In this document: piece after piece, positions 25,651 to 37,007 of the stretch
How positions within the stretch are numbered: the stretch's first letter is position 1
Layout of the letters: each line of letters begins with the position of its first letter
Assembly: GCA_039619475.1 (NCBI GenBank)
Contig: CM077116.1
Span: forward strand, 31,259,183 to 31,323,182
Origin: Icerya purchasi
Lineage: Eukaryota > Arthropoda > Insecta > Hemiptera > Monophlebidae
Direction of reading: 5' to 3'
Length of the DNA stretch: 64,000 nt
The notes under the pieces: model-generated
The model's database searches: none
Seen by the model: only the letters and a program-made list of their open reading frames with translations
What the model was told of the DNA's origin: nothing
Translations under genes and position numbers: made by a program

Positions 25651-28600
25651 TTGCAAAAATAACGATATTATTTTGTGATTATTGGCTCGATTACAGCATG
25701 TATTCTATGCAATTTCAGATTCGGAGAAAGATCACAGGAAGATATGTGGTTAGAAAATCTGCGCTGGTTTTTCAATACGTGGTCATAGCTACTTAAAGAT
25801 CGATGTGACAGAAAATAATCGGAATTCAGATATTTTTCAGCTCGCGTAATATTCATATCTATTAATAAAAATTTGCTTTACTTGTTCCCGATATTGTAGT
25901 TTTTTTCCGGATTACAGATTCAATTTCTAAACTGCTGATTAGAAGACTGGACTAGCAGAAAAAAATGCAACTAGGAAGTTTTACAGTTGGCTTCAAAATG
26001 TTTTGGCTTCAGCTTAAGTTTGATGAACACGGAGCTATTCAGAATTCGATGTTGCAGATAAGTTTCAAAACAATCAAATGAAACGAATATAACGTTCAAC
26101 TGATCCTTCTCTGCGATAGATCATTACAATGTATATATATTATTTGTTTTTCCACGGTGATCGTGATTTTTTTCCCTTCTTAGATGTTTTTTAACGTGCA
26201 ACACAAAATTGCGCTTTCGAGAAATTTTGCGGAAAAGATTGGAAAATCCGAGCGAATTTCCTTATATCGTTTTATGTCAAATTTAAGGAAGTATTTTCAC
26301 ATTTTGAAAAATTTGGAAATCTTCAATCGGTCAAAAGCTTTTCATTCAGGTAACAAGCATGTATTTCTGATAAAACTCATATCGAATGTGACTGTATATT
26401 TTTTTTTAAATTATAGAACCGCTGACAGTGCCCAACCTAGAACAGCTGATCAGGGAAATGATTGCAGAAAATTACCAGTAGTTTCAGCTTCAATATTGTA
26501 CCGTTTGAAATCTTAGTGGTATTAGCGGTTTTACTGAAGTTCAAAATAACGAAAATTAATAGAATGTGGTCAAGTTTGAGGATTTTCAGTCAGGTATTTG
26601 AATATACTTAATATAACTTATTTTGAACACATTTATTTATTTATTTTTTTCATTCTAGATACACTTGAACGTAAATTATAGAAAATTATTTTAGAGAGCG
26701 GTGTTGAAAAATATACATTTGGAGAACGCTTTTGCACTGGTCGGATTATAACCTCTACCGTGTAATACCAGAGTGGGGCTGGCGTTCAGAAGATTTTCAT
26801 TAGGTTACCAAAGAAGAATTCTCAATAAAACTTATTTTAAATATCATTATACTGCACTTAGCTTCTTGATTACAGATGCGGGACGTATTCTACTAGTCGC
26901 AAAAAATTATCAATGCTATGTTTAATATCGATCAATTTCAGATCTGAACAGGTAAGCAGAGTTATGTGAAGATCGAATCAACAGAAATATAACAGAATGC
27001 GATTACGGTTCGAATATTTTTAGACAAAGTAATAGAAAAACAAATACTCAATATGCGACTTATGTTGACATAATCATACCCCACACATAATATTTTTATT
27101 ACAGCTACAGTTGAACGCTTCTAGAAAATTACTTTAGATAGCGGTGTTGAAGAAAATACAAATGCAAAGTTTTTATGCGGTTCGGAATAATGGTGCAGTT
27201 GACGTTTGAAGACTTTCCACTCAGGTACAAGATCGAAAATGTTCAATAAAACTTCTTCCGAACATTATTTTACTGCATTTCTTTTGATTACAGATAATTA
27301 ACGTTAGAACAGCCACAGAAAATGCTGATACCGGTAAGTTTTTTTTTTTACTGGAGAGAACGCGGTGGTTAACTTTCCAATTTCTTCAGAATCAGGTAAC
27401 ATAAAGATATACTCTATGTAAGTCATTTTGAACATAATGGTAGTGCACTTATTTTTTATTACAAGTGCGCAGTTTAAATTGTAGAATTCTCTTCAGAGAA
27501 CGTTTGCTGATGCTGTTCCGGTCCATGGAATTTAGCATATTATTATTTAAAGGTCGAATCAATGAAGCAGTGTATGAAAGTAGTTCAAAGGTAATTAAAC
27601 TTTTCACGTTACATTATACAAAAATTAACTGGATAAAGTTTACTTTGGCATTCCAATATTACACTCCTGTTTCTTGGTTACAGATGAAACACAGCCTCCA
27701 GATAATTCCAAGAATAATTACTGAAAAGCCTTGCAAATATGTTTGTTTCCATTTCATTCCATTTGAAGTGCAACAGGTTGAACATTTTTATCATTCGCCG
27801 TCTCGGGTAATGAAAAATCTTTTATGTCAAAATGCAAGTTGGTTTACGTTTAAATATTTTCCAACTCAGGTAGCATTTACGATACGTTAAATAGAACTTA
27901 TTTTGGATATTATGACACGTGATATATGTTTTCTTCATATAGCAGGGTGCTGATTAATGGAATAGATACAGTTATGTAATTTCGTTTGAAAACAAGGTGA
28001 TTATCGTTACTCAGAGTTCGAAGTTGTAGAAAATCATATGGTAAAAGCGATGTTCAAACATGTGGCCGATGTAGAAAATTTTCAATTCAGGTATTCATAC
28101 TGAGTAATACTTATTTTGAACACAGCGATGTATGCTTATCGTTTATCATCACAGATTCGGTTTCAGCATTCAAAAACTTCCATCTAAAGAGTGGCAACGA
28201 TCGAAATTCGGCATTGACTTTGTTATGGTTCTACTTCAATTCGTTCAAAGTAAGCACTATTATTCAGAGTAAAGTGTAGCGCTGATGTCCAAATCGGTGA
28301 TGTATATAATCTATAACACCTAACCTGAAACACTGGTATTGAATTTATTTCTTTTTAACGGTACTCGATCAACATTTAATATAAAACTTCTAATCTGGTG
28401 AAAATAATTCTTTGATTATAGGTAACACTTATATTTAAATTTGTTTTCAGAAACCGTTGAAATACAAACATCAAAGTTTACTTTTATACGAAATTTTTTA
28501 AGTTAAGATTAGAAATTATATCGTTCATTTCTGAATTCATGTAACATGTAAAATATAAGCAGTAATATAACGAAAAGAAATTACAACTTTATAAATGTTG

Positions 28601-28700
28601 CAATATTGAAAACATTATAAAGACCGACTTATATAATTGTTGTACCATTAATGTAGGTATTTATAATATTTTTAATATTTCTAACACTTACAGAATTATA
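25650..28700 (+). repeat. Degenerate array of exon/intron-like units, ~170-270 bp
   Basis: The same arrangement recurs at irregular spacing: a pyrimidine-rich stretch ending TTNATTACAG (after 26416, 26658, 26875, 27104, 27293, 27465, 27683, about 27944 and 28154), about 70-190 bp resembling ATACAGTTGAACG...TAGAAAATTA, then a TTTCAATTCAG/GTAACA-like donor, then about 70-100 bp resembling AATAAAACTTATTTTGAACAT...TACTGCACTT before the next acceptor. The intron-like part is better conserved than the exon-like part. Most exon-like parts have stops in all frames; one (27,684-27,869, 186 bp) is open. This is either a decayed tandem series of small exons or a satellite that mimics splice borders. Confidence 0.6.
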
Positions 28701-29378
28701 ATTTCTGTTTCGTGTATTCGTTTTATTATAAGATTTTTGTTTTTGGTGATATCCCTTTCGACAATGTATGCACTTTTATTCAGAACCTGATGAAGTAGAA
28801 AATACTCGAATATTTCCAAATTAAGTAATATTTATTAAATATAAAATTTATTTTAACGGTTAAAGGGCAATTTAAAAACTTTCAGTTCAAAAAGTGATCT
28901 TCAGTAGGGAACATTTTTTAAATTCGATAATCTTGTTATTCAAAATTTTCGTTTCAATTGAGCTATGAAATCTTCTTTTTTAGGGACTGCGTGAATTTCT
29001 GAATATAGAAAGATTAAAATAGGTTTATTTAGTTCAGGTTATCGAAATTTCGGGCGAAATAAATACTGTTTACAGAGTTACCTGCCGCCTTTGTAAATAT
29101 AAATGCTACAAGTTGATACTTGCCCCTGCGTAATAATTTGAAAACCCTTCAGAAAATTATATGGAACAACAACTGGTTCAAAGAAATTTTGTTCTCTGGA
29201 ACAGTTTTATTATAAACAACAATGCCTTCGATAAATTTCAACAAAGTAAACTTTCAAATTGTATCATTAAATCAAACGGATCCATGTTCCGTTCAAAGTT
29301 ATTTTGATACAATAATTAAGTGTAGGTTTTGGAAATATTTATTCGAAGGTCACCCCCCGCATATTTTTTGACCGCCAC
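28701..29378. other. No gene recognised
   Basis: AT-rich sequence after the last clear unit of the exon-like array. Nothing supported. Confidence 0.45.
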
Positions 29379-29905
29379 CAGGGTTAATGTAACTTATGCC
29401 GGAAAAAATGTCACCACTACTTTGTGATGATCCGGCTAAAAATTTGATAAAATTTGGTATTTCGCAACACGTACGAATCTGATTTCGGTTGGTAGAATTT
29501 TCATGATATATTATAGATAAAACCAATGGAAACCAAATTACTTTACCAGCGCGGAAAACATGATTCGCTGTTTGGTTACCATTCATGTGAGCACGTCAGC
29601 ATGTCGGCTGAACTTTTTTTATGTTGAATTTTGAAAACCTACAGGATGGCAGATGGATAGCGAGCAATTCAGATGAAGAACTGTGAAGGATTTTACAAAA
29701 AACTGAACATTTATCGATCAAAATGGCTTGCGCGCTATACTTTTAAGATTGTATTGATAAAAATGAATAATGGATTATACATAAGTAACAAAAAAAAGTT
29801 ACTTCGAAAAGTGGAAAACTATAAAGTTATTAAAAAGAATAGGATAATAAAGAAACTGAGGAACTGATAATAAACGGAAAAAAATAAACTGGATGAAATA
29901 GAAAA
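29379..29905 (+). repeat. Dispersed ~530-bp repeat, copy 1
   Basis: Matches the reverse complement of 35,235-35,765 over its whole length, including CACCAGGGTTA.TGTAACTTA, GGTTACCATTCATGT.AGCA, AACTGTGAAGGATTTTAC and AATGGCTTGCGC. Divergence is visible but moderate. No recognisable protein. Likely a non-autonomous mobile element or the end of a larger one. No terminal inverted repeat was found. Confidence 0.8.
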
Positions 29906-31080
29906 TTGGTGTATAAGGAAAAGAGCAAAATGGAAACTCAACAGCAGTTATGGTACGAAAAGAAGAATCAACATACAACAATGACGAATGGATGAATGGG
30001 AATAAATTTAATATGGTAACGCAACAGACAGTGTATAAGGATAAATTAAGCAAAAATAAAAATATGATAATTTATTCAATAATAACAATAATAATAATTT
30101 GTTCGGATATAGAAAACATGACTGGAAATAAAATTTTTAAAAAGTTTAGAACGAGATATAAATATTAGACTGGCGCGCTTTCCAGGAATTTAAACTATTT
30201 GCAATGGTGAAGTACAGATGGATAATGAGCTCTAAAGTATTTTATAAAAATGATAAATCGTAAGATAATGAAACAATGAAAAGACAAAAAAGCTTGCGAC
30301 AGGTCTTCGCTGGTCTGTTGCTTTACACGAAGAGAAAAGCTTTATACATCTTAAGGTTCGCGAGTACAAGAAATCAACAAAATTCAGAACAAAACAGTAA
30401 AAGAGTATAGTTATGGAAAACTTCACCAACAATGGCTGGGTGGTTGGGTTGGTGTAGGGTAGAGCTCGTTAGGCAGTCACCTCCCCGTGGTGAGCTCTGG
30501 GTTATTTTGATCTATACTGATCAACTGATCAAAATAAGTGAAGAACTGCTGAGGAAAATTTAAAAAAAATGATTTTGCTAGAGTAGAAAATAAAGCCTAT
30601 CGAAAATTGTATTTTTTAAAAAATGTAGAAGACAAAAAAGATAGTCAGCTCCTTCAGTAGACATTTTGAGAAAACGGAGCATATTTACCGTCTATAAATC
30701 GCAGGTATGGCTTACTACATCGATAGGAAAACACTTTTTAGGCTTATTTTTTTGAAGATCAAAAAAAAGTTGCAAAAAACACGCATAATTTAACTGGCCG
30801 ACGGGGTTTCCAAATAGTTTTTCGTTAAAAAAAAATCATCCAGTATTTTTTGTGTGAGTTGTTATATACGATTTATTTCGTGTCGTACTAATAGTATTTT
30901 AATCGAACCAGTCATGTTGAATAACTGGAAGGTTTATGTTGACTGAATATTGTTATTCAATTTGAACGCAGCGGAAAAATCAAAGAATCAATATGATGTT
31001 AATGTTGAAAAACTCTCTAATTCGAATTATAATATGTAGAATAACTTGCCATGACACTGCATATAATTTCTTTAATTACA
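29906..31080. other. No gene recognised; one hairpin-prone GC-richer patch
   Basis: Mostly AT-rich. A patch at about 30,430-30,540 contains GAGCTC...GTGAGCTC and GATCAACTGATC. It looked faintly tRNA/SINE-like but lacks a convincing B box. At 31,050-31,081 another TTTAATTACAG border of the exon-like family appears. Confidence 0.4.
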
Positions 31081-31184
31081 GATGCAGTTACCCCCATGGT
31101 ATCTAGAACTATTGGTTAGAAGAATCAAAGGAAATTTTACGTTGGCTTTAATGTGTACGATGAACTGGTTATATGCAGCCGTAG

Positions 31185-31928
31185 ATATTTAACTTTATCC
31201 CAGGTAGGTAAAAACTGTTAATTAATGTGATAGAAATCTTCAGAGTTTGCAGGTTATACCGGGCTCCGTGTCAAAAGTCTGGAATTATTTGTATTTCAGG
31301 AAAAACATCAAACTGTCAACAACACATCGCTATTGAAGTTTGGTTCAAACTAAATCTATGTAAACAGTTCATGAAAAAACAAGTGCATAATTTAAAACGG
31401 TAACAACGATTAAAATTTATTATTAGGCGATTAAATATAATGAAAAAACCATCGAAGATAATTCGACTGTTTTTAATTAATTTCACTGTAGCGCGGAACC
31501 CGACGTTTTGTAATGATGTGTACAGTTTCGTTTTTTCTTTATTTTTACAACATTTTGTAAATAAAATAAACAACGTGCGGGTACTCAGCAGAAAATTTAT
31601 TAAACTTCACGCATGGACGGGTGTATGTGTATTGGTGGATTAACTTTTCCGTACTTCTTATACAGTTGTTTATATATATTCATGTACGTACACACCGCCA
31701 ATATATATGATATATTTAAAATTAAAAATGTCACAAATAAAGTACGTTCAAAATTTCTTATGTTTGTTGATGATTTAAAAATATATGCATCGATAAGATC
31801 AATTGAGAAGTCTGAGAAATTACAAAATACCTTGATAAAATGTTGCTTGGCAACAAAATATAGCGAAAAACATATGTGACGTTACACTATCAAATTTTAT
31901 GTCGAAAAGCTTATTTTAATGTGGAACT
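31185..31928 (+). repeat. Local direct duplication, copy A
   Basis: Matches 34,097-34,892, starting at AATTTAACTTTATCCCAG and ending at ATTTTAATGTGGAACT. Copy B has about 59 bp extra near 34,378-34,436. The homology resumes at 32,802-32,990 (ATTACCGGTCAAGTGATCA) against 34,893-34,995, so copy A carries about 870 bp (31,929-32,801) that copy B lacks. The spacing is about 2.9 kb. Confidence 0.85.
31682..31860 (+). pseudogene. RT palm fragment (copy A)
   Basis: Encodes FLMFVDDLKIYASIRS followed by SEKLQNTL, the reverse-transcriptase palm motif (F-V-D-D) and the block after it, as in Jockey-type LINEs (usual form FADDLKIY..I.S..D...LQ..L). Only about 55 codons are recognisable and there is no motif A or B upstream, so this is a scrap carried within the duplicated segment. 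Confidence 0.7.
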
Positions 31929-31978
31929 GGTCCGTCAAACAGCAAGGATGAATCCAGTGTTTGGGGGTGAGGTGCCCT

Positions 31979-32034
31979 CTCAGAACTTTAAAATTGCACC
32001 CCTCAGAACTCTAAAATTGCACCCCTCAGAACTT
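31979..32034. repeat. 23-bp minisatellite, 2.4 copies
   Basis: Unit CTCAGAACTNTAAAATTGCACCC in direct repeat, within the 870-bp segment specific to duplication copy A. Confidence 0.85.
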
Positions 32035-34096
32035 AATACAAGCTATTTAAGAATGTGGCAATTTCATGGGAAGTAAAGTCCTTTTATTGGCTTTGTTTAC
32101 ACGTATGTCAAAAGTTGCTGCGAAAACATTTTGAAATGGTTCAATTAGTCGTATATTTTTAAATTTCAAAATTACGAGATTTATTTTCGACGAAAAAATT
32201 ACACCTCATAAAATAATTCTATGAAAAAATTGATATGCTTTCATTGCAAATGTGCAAAAGATGTAAAATACTCGCGAGCTGAAAAAATTATCTGTCAGCT
32301 TAAACGGGAACTAATCCATTTATCATTAATATCAATAAATTGTTTTTAAAGATTTCTCTTTTCGGTTTTCATTTATTCCTCTTTTTTTTTTTTTAAGCGA
32401 CATGATCTATAGACAACTTCATTTCGGTCTCTGCTGTTTTTTTCTTTTTTTTTATTTGCAAGAAAAGTCCACCCGAAACACCACTGCGTATTCGTTTATT
32501 AGAAAAAGATAATGAACTCATTGGAATGTGTTTACAATATGTTCTTTAATGCTACAATTAGAATTAATCATTTTAAAATTAATTGAGAAAACATTGTTGT
32601 TTATAATCGGTTATTTTACTTGAAATTTATCGTTCACACTTGCTTTTTCATTATTTTAAATTACATAATAAATCATGTTTTACATATCTGGTTTTATTCA
32701 GGAATATCTCAAAAAAAATTTCTCGGTAAAAATATAAAAAAAATCTCAGCCCCCCCCCCCCCCGCAGAAACAGATTCGTGAATTCATCACTGGTCAAACA
32801 GTTAAATTATTACCGGTCAAGTGATCAAGTTTTTAGCGGTTCACACCCAGAGCACGATAAAGCAGACTGTTGCGAATCACTGAATTAAAGAAATGAACTG
32901 GCCGCGTCATCTTCGGCAATGATTTGTCTTACTTTTTTAAGTCACAAAAGATATATCTGGTTTTATCCTCCTTAATTACCTTCGAAATTTAAATACGAGC
33001 TAGCCACTTGATCACAAACCAATTAGGTAAACATTTTCATTATGCAGAGTGGCATGTAATGAACGATCTTTTAAAAACGACATACACAGTTCAGTTGAAG
33101 TTTGAATATTATTTTCCAACTTTGTTAATATTAAGATAAATTTAAAAAAATACGGATCGGGATGATTGACATTACAGTATTCTATAGTTCAGGTAATATA
33201 AAATTTTATTTAAAAAAAATTGTTTTGAATAGGGCGACACCGCATTTTTATTCCTTATGATTACACTAAGACAGCTCAACGTAAGTTTAAAATACCGCTC
33301 TACATTACGGTTGCTGAGAAAATACTTCGGTGTAACGTCAGTGTTTATAACGCTGTTCTATTTAATCCTAAGCAGTAAATATGGTTATTCAGCGTTTGAA
33401 GTAATGGAAAATCTTTAAAATAGTATGTAACGAAGATAACGTTAAGAACCTGTTTTTTATTTCGTGTAATTCGGTAATATTCTTAGTGACACAAATTTTA
33501 ACTTTGCCTATTTTCTTTAATTACAGATACAATTGTGGCTTTTTAATTTAAAAACCTGCTGGTCTAGAAGACGGTCACGGAATAATGCACAACTGGAAAT
33601 ACTGCATATTCGTTTTAACAGTTTCGTTTCAAACCGAGAAAGATGAAAAATGTTTTTATACCAGCTTTTTAGAAAGTTTATTCAAAGTTTTAACACGATG
33701 TGCATTTTGAATATTTTTAATTTCCATCTGTTTATAATATATTCAATGAAACTTATTTTGACCATAGTGAATTATTTCTTTTCTTAATATATTGTAATTT
33801 ATCATACAATCTTGAACTATTCGACACATTCCTTTGGATATCTGCTGTTAATTTTAAGTCTGATATATTTCAATTTTTTCAACCAATTCTTAATCTTTTG
33901 GCTTCCGTTCGCGCTATATTGGTCATTAAGCGATATTAACTACATGTCTTACAGTAGCCTTCAAAAATCATTTTTATTGGTTATCTTCGAGTGAACAAAC
34001 TCAAACAGCTGATCGTAGTTTCTTAGCTTCCGGAATCTGCTAGAAAAGGATGGATGAAATTCTCTGATTCAGTACGCAAAAGAAAAAGTTGCTAGT
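32035..34096. other. Non-coding; includes a 14-C run and stray exon-like units
   Basis: Contains C14 at 32,750-32,763, the second part of duplication copy A (32,802-32,990), and isolated exon-like repeat borders: TATAGTTCAG/GTAATAT near 33,193 and TTTAATTACAG/ATACAATTG near 33,530. A hydrophobic 60-codon frame at 33,812-33,994 has no other support. Confidence 0.4.
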
Positions 34097-34995
34097 GAAT
34101 TTAACTTTATCCCAGACAGGTAAAAACTCTTAATTAGTTTGGTAGAAATCTTCAGACTGGGTTCCGCGTCAAAAATCACGAATTACTCCTATTTCATGAA
34201 AACCATTAAACTGTCAACAACACATCGCTGTTGAAGTTTCTTTCAAACTAAATCTATGTAAAAAGTTCATAAAAACAAGTGCATAATTTAAAACGGTGAC
34301 AACGATTAAAATTTATTATTAGGCGATTAAATATAATGAAAAAACCATCGAAGATAATTCGACTGTTTTTAATTAATTGAATGCAGTTGTGAATTATCTC
34401 AAAATTATAATTTTATTCCGAAAGCGGTAAAAATTAATTTCACTGCTGCGCGGAACCCGAGTTCTGTAATGGTGTGTACATTTTTGTTTTTTTCTTTATT
34501 TTTAGTTTTGCAACATTTTGTAAATAAAATAAACAACGTGTAGGTACTTAGCAGCAAATTTAAACTTTATGCGTGTGGGTGTATGTGTATTGCTCGATCA
34601 AGTTTTCCGTAATTTTTATATGATTGTTTATATACATTTATGTACGTGCACACCGCCAATATATATGATACCTTTAAACTTAAAAATGTCACAAATAAAG
34701 TACGTTCGAAAATTTTTATGTTAGTTGATGATTTAAAAATATATGCATCGGTAAGATCAATTGAGGACTCTGAGAAATTACAAAATAACTTAGATAAAAT
34801 GTTGCTTGGCAACAAAATATAGCGAAAAACATAAATATATGTGACGTTACACTATAAAATTTTATGGCGAAAAGCTTATTTTAATGTGGAACTTAACTTA
34901 TTACCGGTCAAGTGATCACGTTTTTATCAATTCACACCCGGATCTTCGGCAATGTAAGTTACAAAAAAGTTACCTGGTTTTGTTTTCCTTAATTA
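34097..34995 (+). repeat. Local direct duplication, copy B
   Basis: Counterpart of 31,185-31,928 plus 32,802-32,990. It lacks the 870-bp middle segment of copy A and has a 59-bp insertion near 34,378-34,436. Confidence 0.85.
34640..34822 (+). pseudogene. RT palm fragment (copy B)
   Basis: Encodes FMLVDDLKIYASVRS then EDSEKLQNNLDKML. It is closer to the usual Jockey-type sequence than copy A in the EDSEKLQ..LD part. The V-D-D catalytic pair is kept. Fragment only. Confidence 0.7.
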
Positions 34996-35234
34996 CCTTT
35001 GAAAAAGTCTACTAGCCGGTTAGAGGGGGCTAAAATGCCTTTGAACCATACTTTATAAAAAAAATATATACATCTAGGGCATGAAAAAAGTATTTGATGC
35101 TGAAAGTTTCAAACCCCTAGTCCTACAGGGGGCTACTCAGCCATTTTTCGATCAATTTTGAAAATTATTGTCGGAGGTTAAAGATAATGGATACCGAGTT
35201 AATCGGAACGAGAGAAAGTCGGGTACCAGAAAAA
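34996..35234. other. No gene recognised
   Basis: Short spacer with a patch of G runs (TAGAGGGGGC, CAGGGGGCTA). Nothing supported. Confidence 0.45.
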
Positions 35235-35765
35235 GTCATATTTCATCTATTTTATCTTTTTTCGTTTATTATCAGTTCCTCATTTTCTTTATTATTATCT
35301 TATTCTTTTTAATAAATTTTTAGTTCTTCATTTTTCGAAATAACTTTTTTTAGAGTTACTTATGTATATTCCATTATTAATTTTCAGCAATCAATACAAT
35401 CATAAAAGTATAGCGCAAGCCATTTTGATCGATAAATGTTCAGTTTTTTTGTAAAATCCTTCACAGTTCTTCACCTGAATTGCTCACTATCCTTCTACCT
35501 TCCTGTAAGTTTTAAAATTCAACATAAAAATAGTTCAGCTGACATGTTGACATGCTTACATGAATGGTAACCATACAGCGAATCATGTTTTCCGTGCTGG
35601 TAAAGTAAGTAGTTTCGTTTCCATTTGTTTTATGTATATATCACGAAAATTTTACCAACCGAAATCAGTTTCGTATGTGTTACGAAATACCGAATTTTAT
35701 CAAATTTTTAGCTGAATCATCACAAAGTAGTGGTAACATTTTTTCCGGCGTAAGTTACACTAACC
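35235..35765 (-). repeat. Dispersed ~530-bp repeat, copy 2 (inverted)
   Basis: Reverse complement of 29,379-29,905. In minus orientation it follows directly on the truncated Jockey-like LINE: the LINE reading breaks off after LSLSNKL and this repeat starts at CACCAGGGTTA. The pair forms a 530-bp inverted repeat across about 5.3 kb. Confidence 0.8.
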
Positions 35766-35769
35766 CTGG

Positions 35770-37003
35770 TGTCGGACAATTTATTGCTCAGCGACAGGAT
35801 ACTTTGTCTTTCAATAAGCCATTTCATCTGCAGCATTTTCAACTTTAATTGTTCTATTTTTTTATTAATATGCATAGACCAGTTCAATCCCGAATCCAAA
35901 TGCATACCTAAATATTTCACGCACTTTATTATATTGGGTACAATTCTTGAATTGATTTCAATCGGACAGTACTGGATTCTTCGATTCGTAAAATTAATAT
36001 GTACAGATTTTTCTTCATTAAGGCTTATTTTCCATTTTCTTGTCCACTTCCAAATATTTTTGATGTGAGACTGCACGTTCATTGTTGATTCTTCTATATT
36101 ATTTCCCATAGCCATCACAGCTGTGTCATCTGCAACATGGTCGTCGTGACATGCTCGTTAACAGGAATATCAGCGGTATATAATAAATATAAAATTGGTA
36201 CGAGGACGCTTCCTTGCGGTACTCCTGCTTTGTATGTTTTGCAATTCAGAGTATTCATCATTATGTTTTATTCTAAAATATATGTCAGTTAGGTACGATT
36301 CAATAATTCTGCAAATTTTAATTGGTAATATTTTCTTAAGTTTAATTATCAATCTCTTGTGCCACATCTTATCAAACGCTCGCTCCACGTCAAGGAACAC
36401 CGCTGTACAGATCTTCTTTTCTTCAAGACTTTTTTCAATTATTTTTGTTATTCTATGGATCTGATCTATTGTAGATTGTGCTTTTCGAAATCCGAACTGA
36501 TGATTGGGTATATAGTTCTCTATTATTGGGTTCAATCGTTTCAATAATAATTTTTCAAACAACTTAGAAATAACGGGTAGCAAGCTACTTGGTCTATATG
36601 ATTTAATATCTGTCTGTAATTTCCCGGGTTTAGTTAGCGTAATTATTTGAGCTACTTTCCAAAGTTGGGGAAATATTCAATTCTTATTACAGCATTAAAT
36701 ATTTGGGTTAATGCCATTATGCCTCTTTTTGAAAATTCCTTTAGTATTTTTACCGAAATTAAATCAAAACTGGGAGATTTCTTTACACATATATTTATTT
36801 TTATTTCATTATATATTTCTCTAGGTTTAAAATGTCTCAGAGATCCATCTTTCCCTTGCTGATACACAATGTTTTTATCATCTGTTGTATCAAGTGTAAA
36901 TACTTGTTTTAAATAATTCGCAAATTCATTAGCTTTGTCTCTGTCACTTCTTATCCATTCGTTATTGCCTCTTTTAATAGGGAAATTTTGCTGTTGTGGT
37001 CTA
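35770..37003 (-). pseudogene. Jockey-like reverse transcriptase (broken)
   Basis: Blocks in order: NRPQQQNFPIKRGNNEWIRS right next to the nested element, SPSFDLISVKILKEF (usual SPG.D.I....LK), PVISKLFEKLLLKRL, HQFGFRKAQSTIDQIHR, motif A TAVFLDVERAFDKMWH with the catalytic Asp intact, motif B AGVPQGSVLVPILY, motif C read as HVADDTAVMAM (VADD where YADD or FADD is usual, both Asp kept), NEEKSVHINF and VKYLGMHLDSGLNW. Several frameshifts separate them. The reading stops at LSLSNKL, just before the usual LLYKAILKPIWTYG block, so the C terminus is missing. Confidence 0.87.
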
Positions 37004-37007
37004 TTAA

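Noticed and set aside
30430..30540. Third SINE or tRNA-like sequence
   Set aside because: No convincing B box and no shared tail with the SINE family.
32750..32763. Another TTAA/G-run transposon end
   Set aside because: The 14-C run is not next to TTAA and lacks the TAAAGTT terminus.
33812..33994. Hydrophobic 60-codon membrane protein
   Set aside because: AT-rich DNA yields Phe/Leu/Ile-rich frames by chance. No splice signals or homologous copy support it.
35769..36862. Plus-strand open frames across the LINE
   Set aside because: They are antisense shadows of the minus-strand reverse transcriptase.
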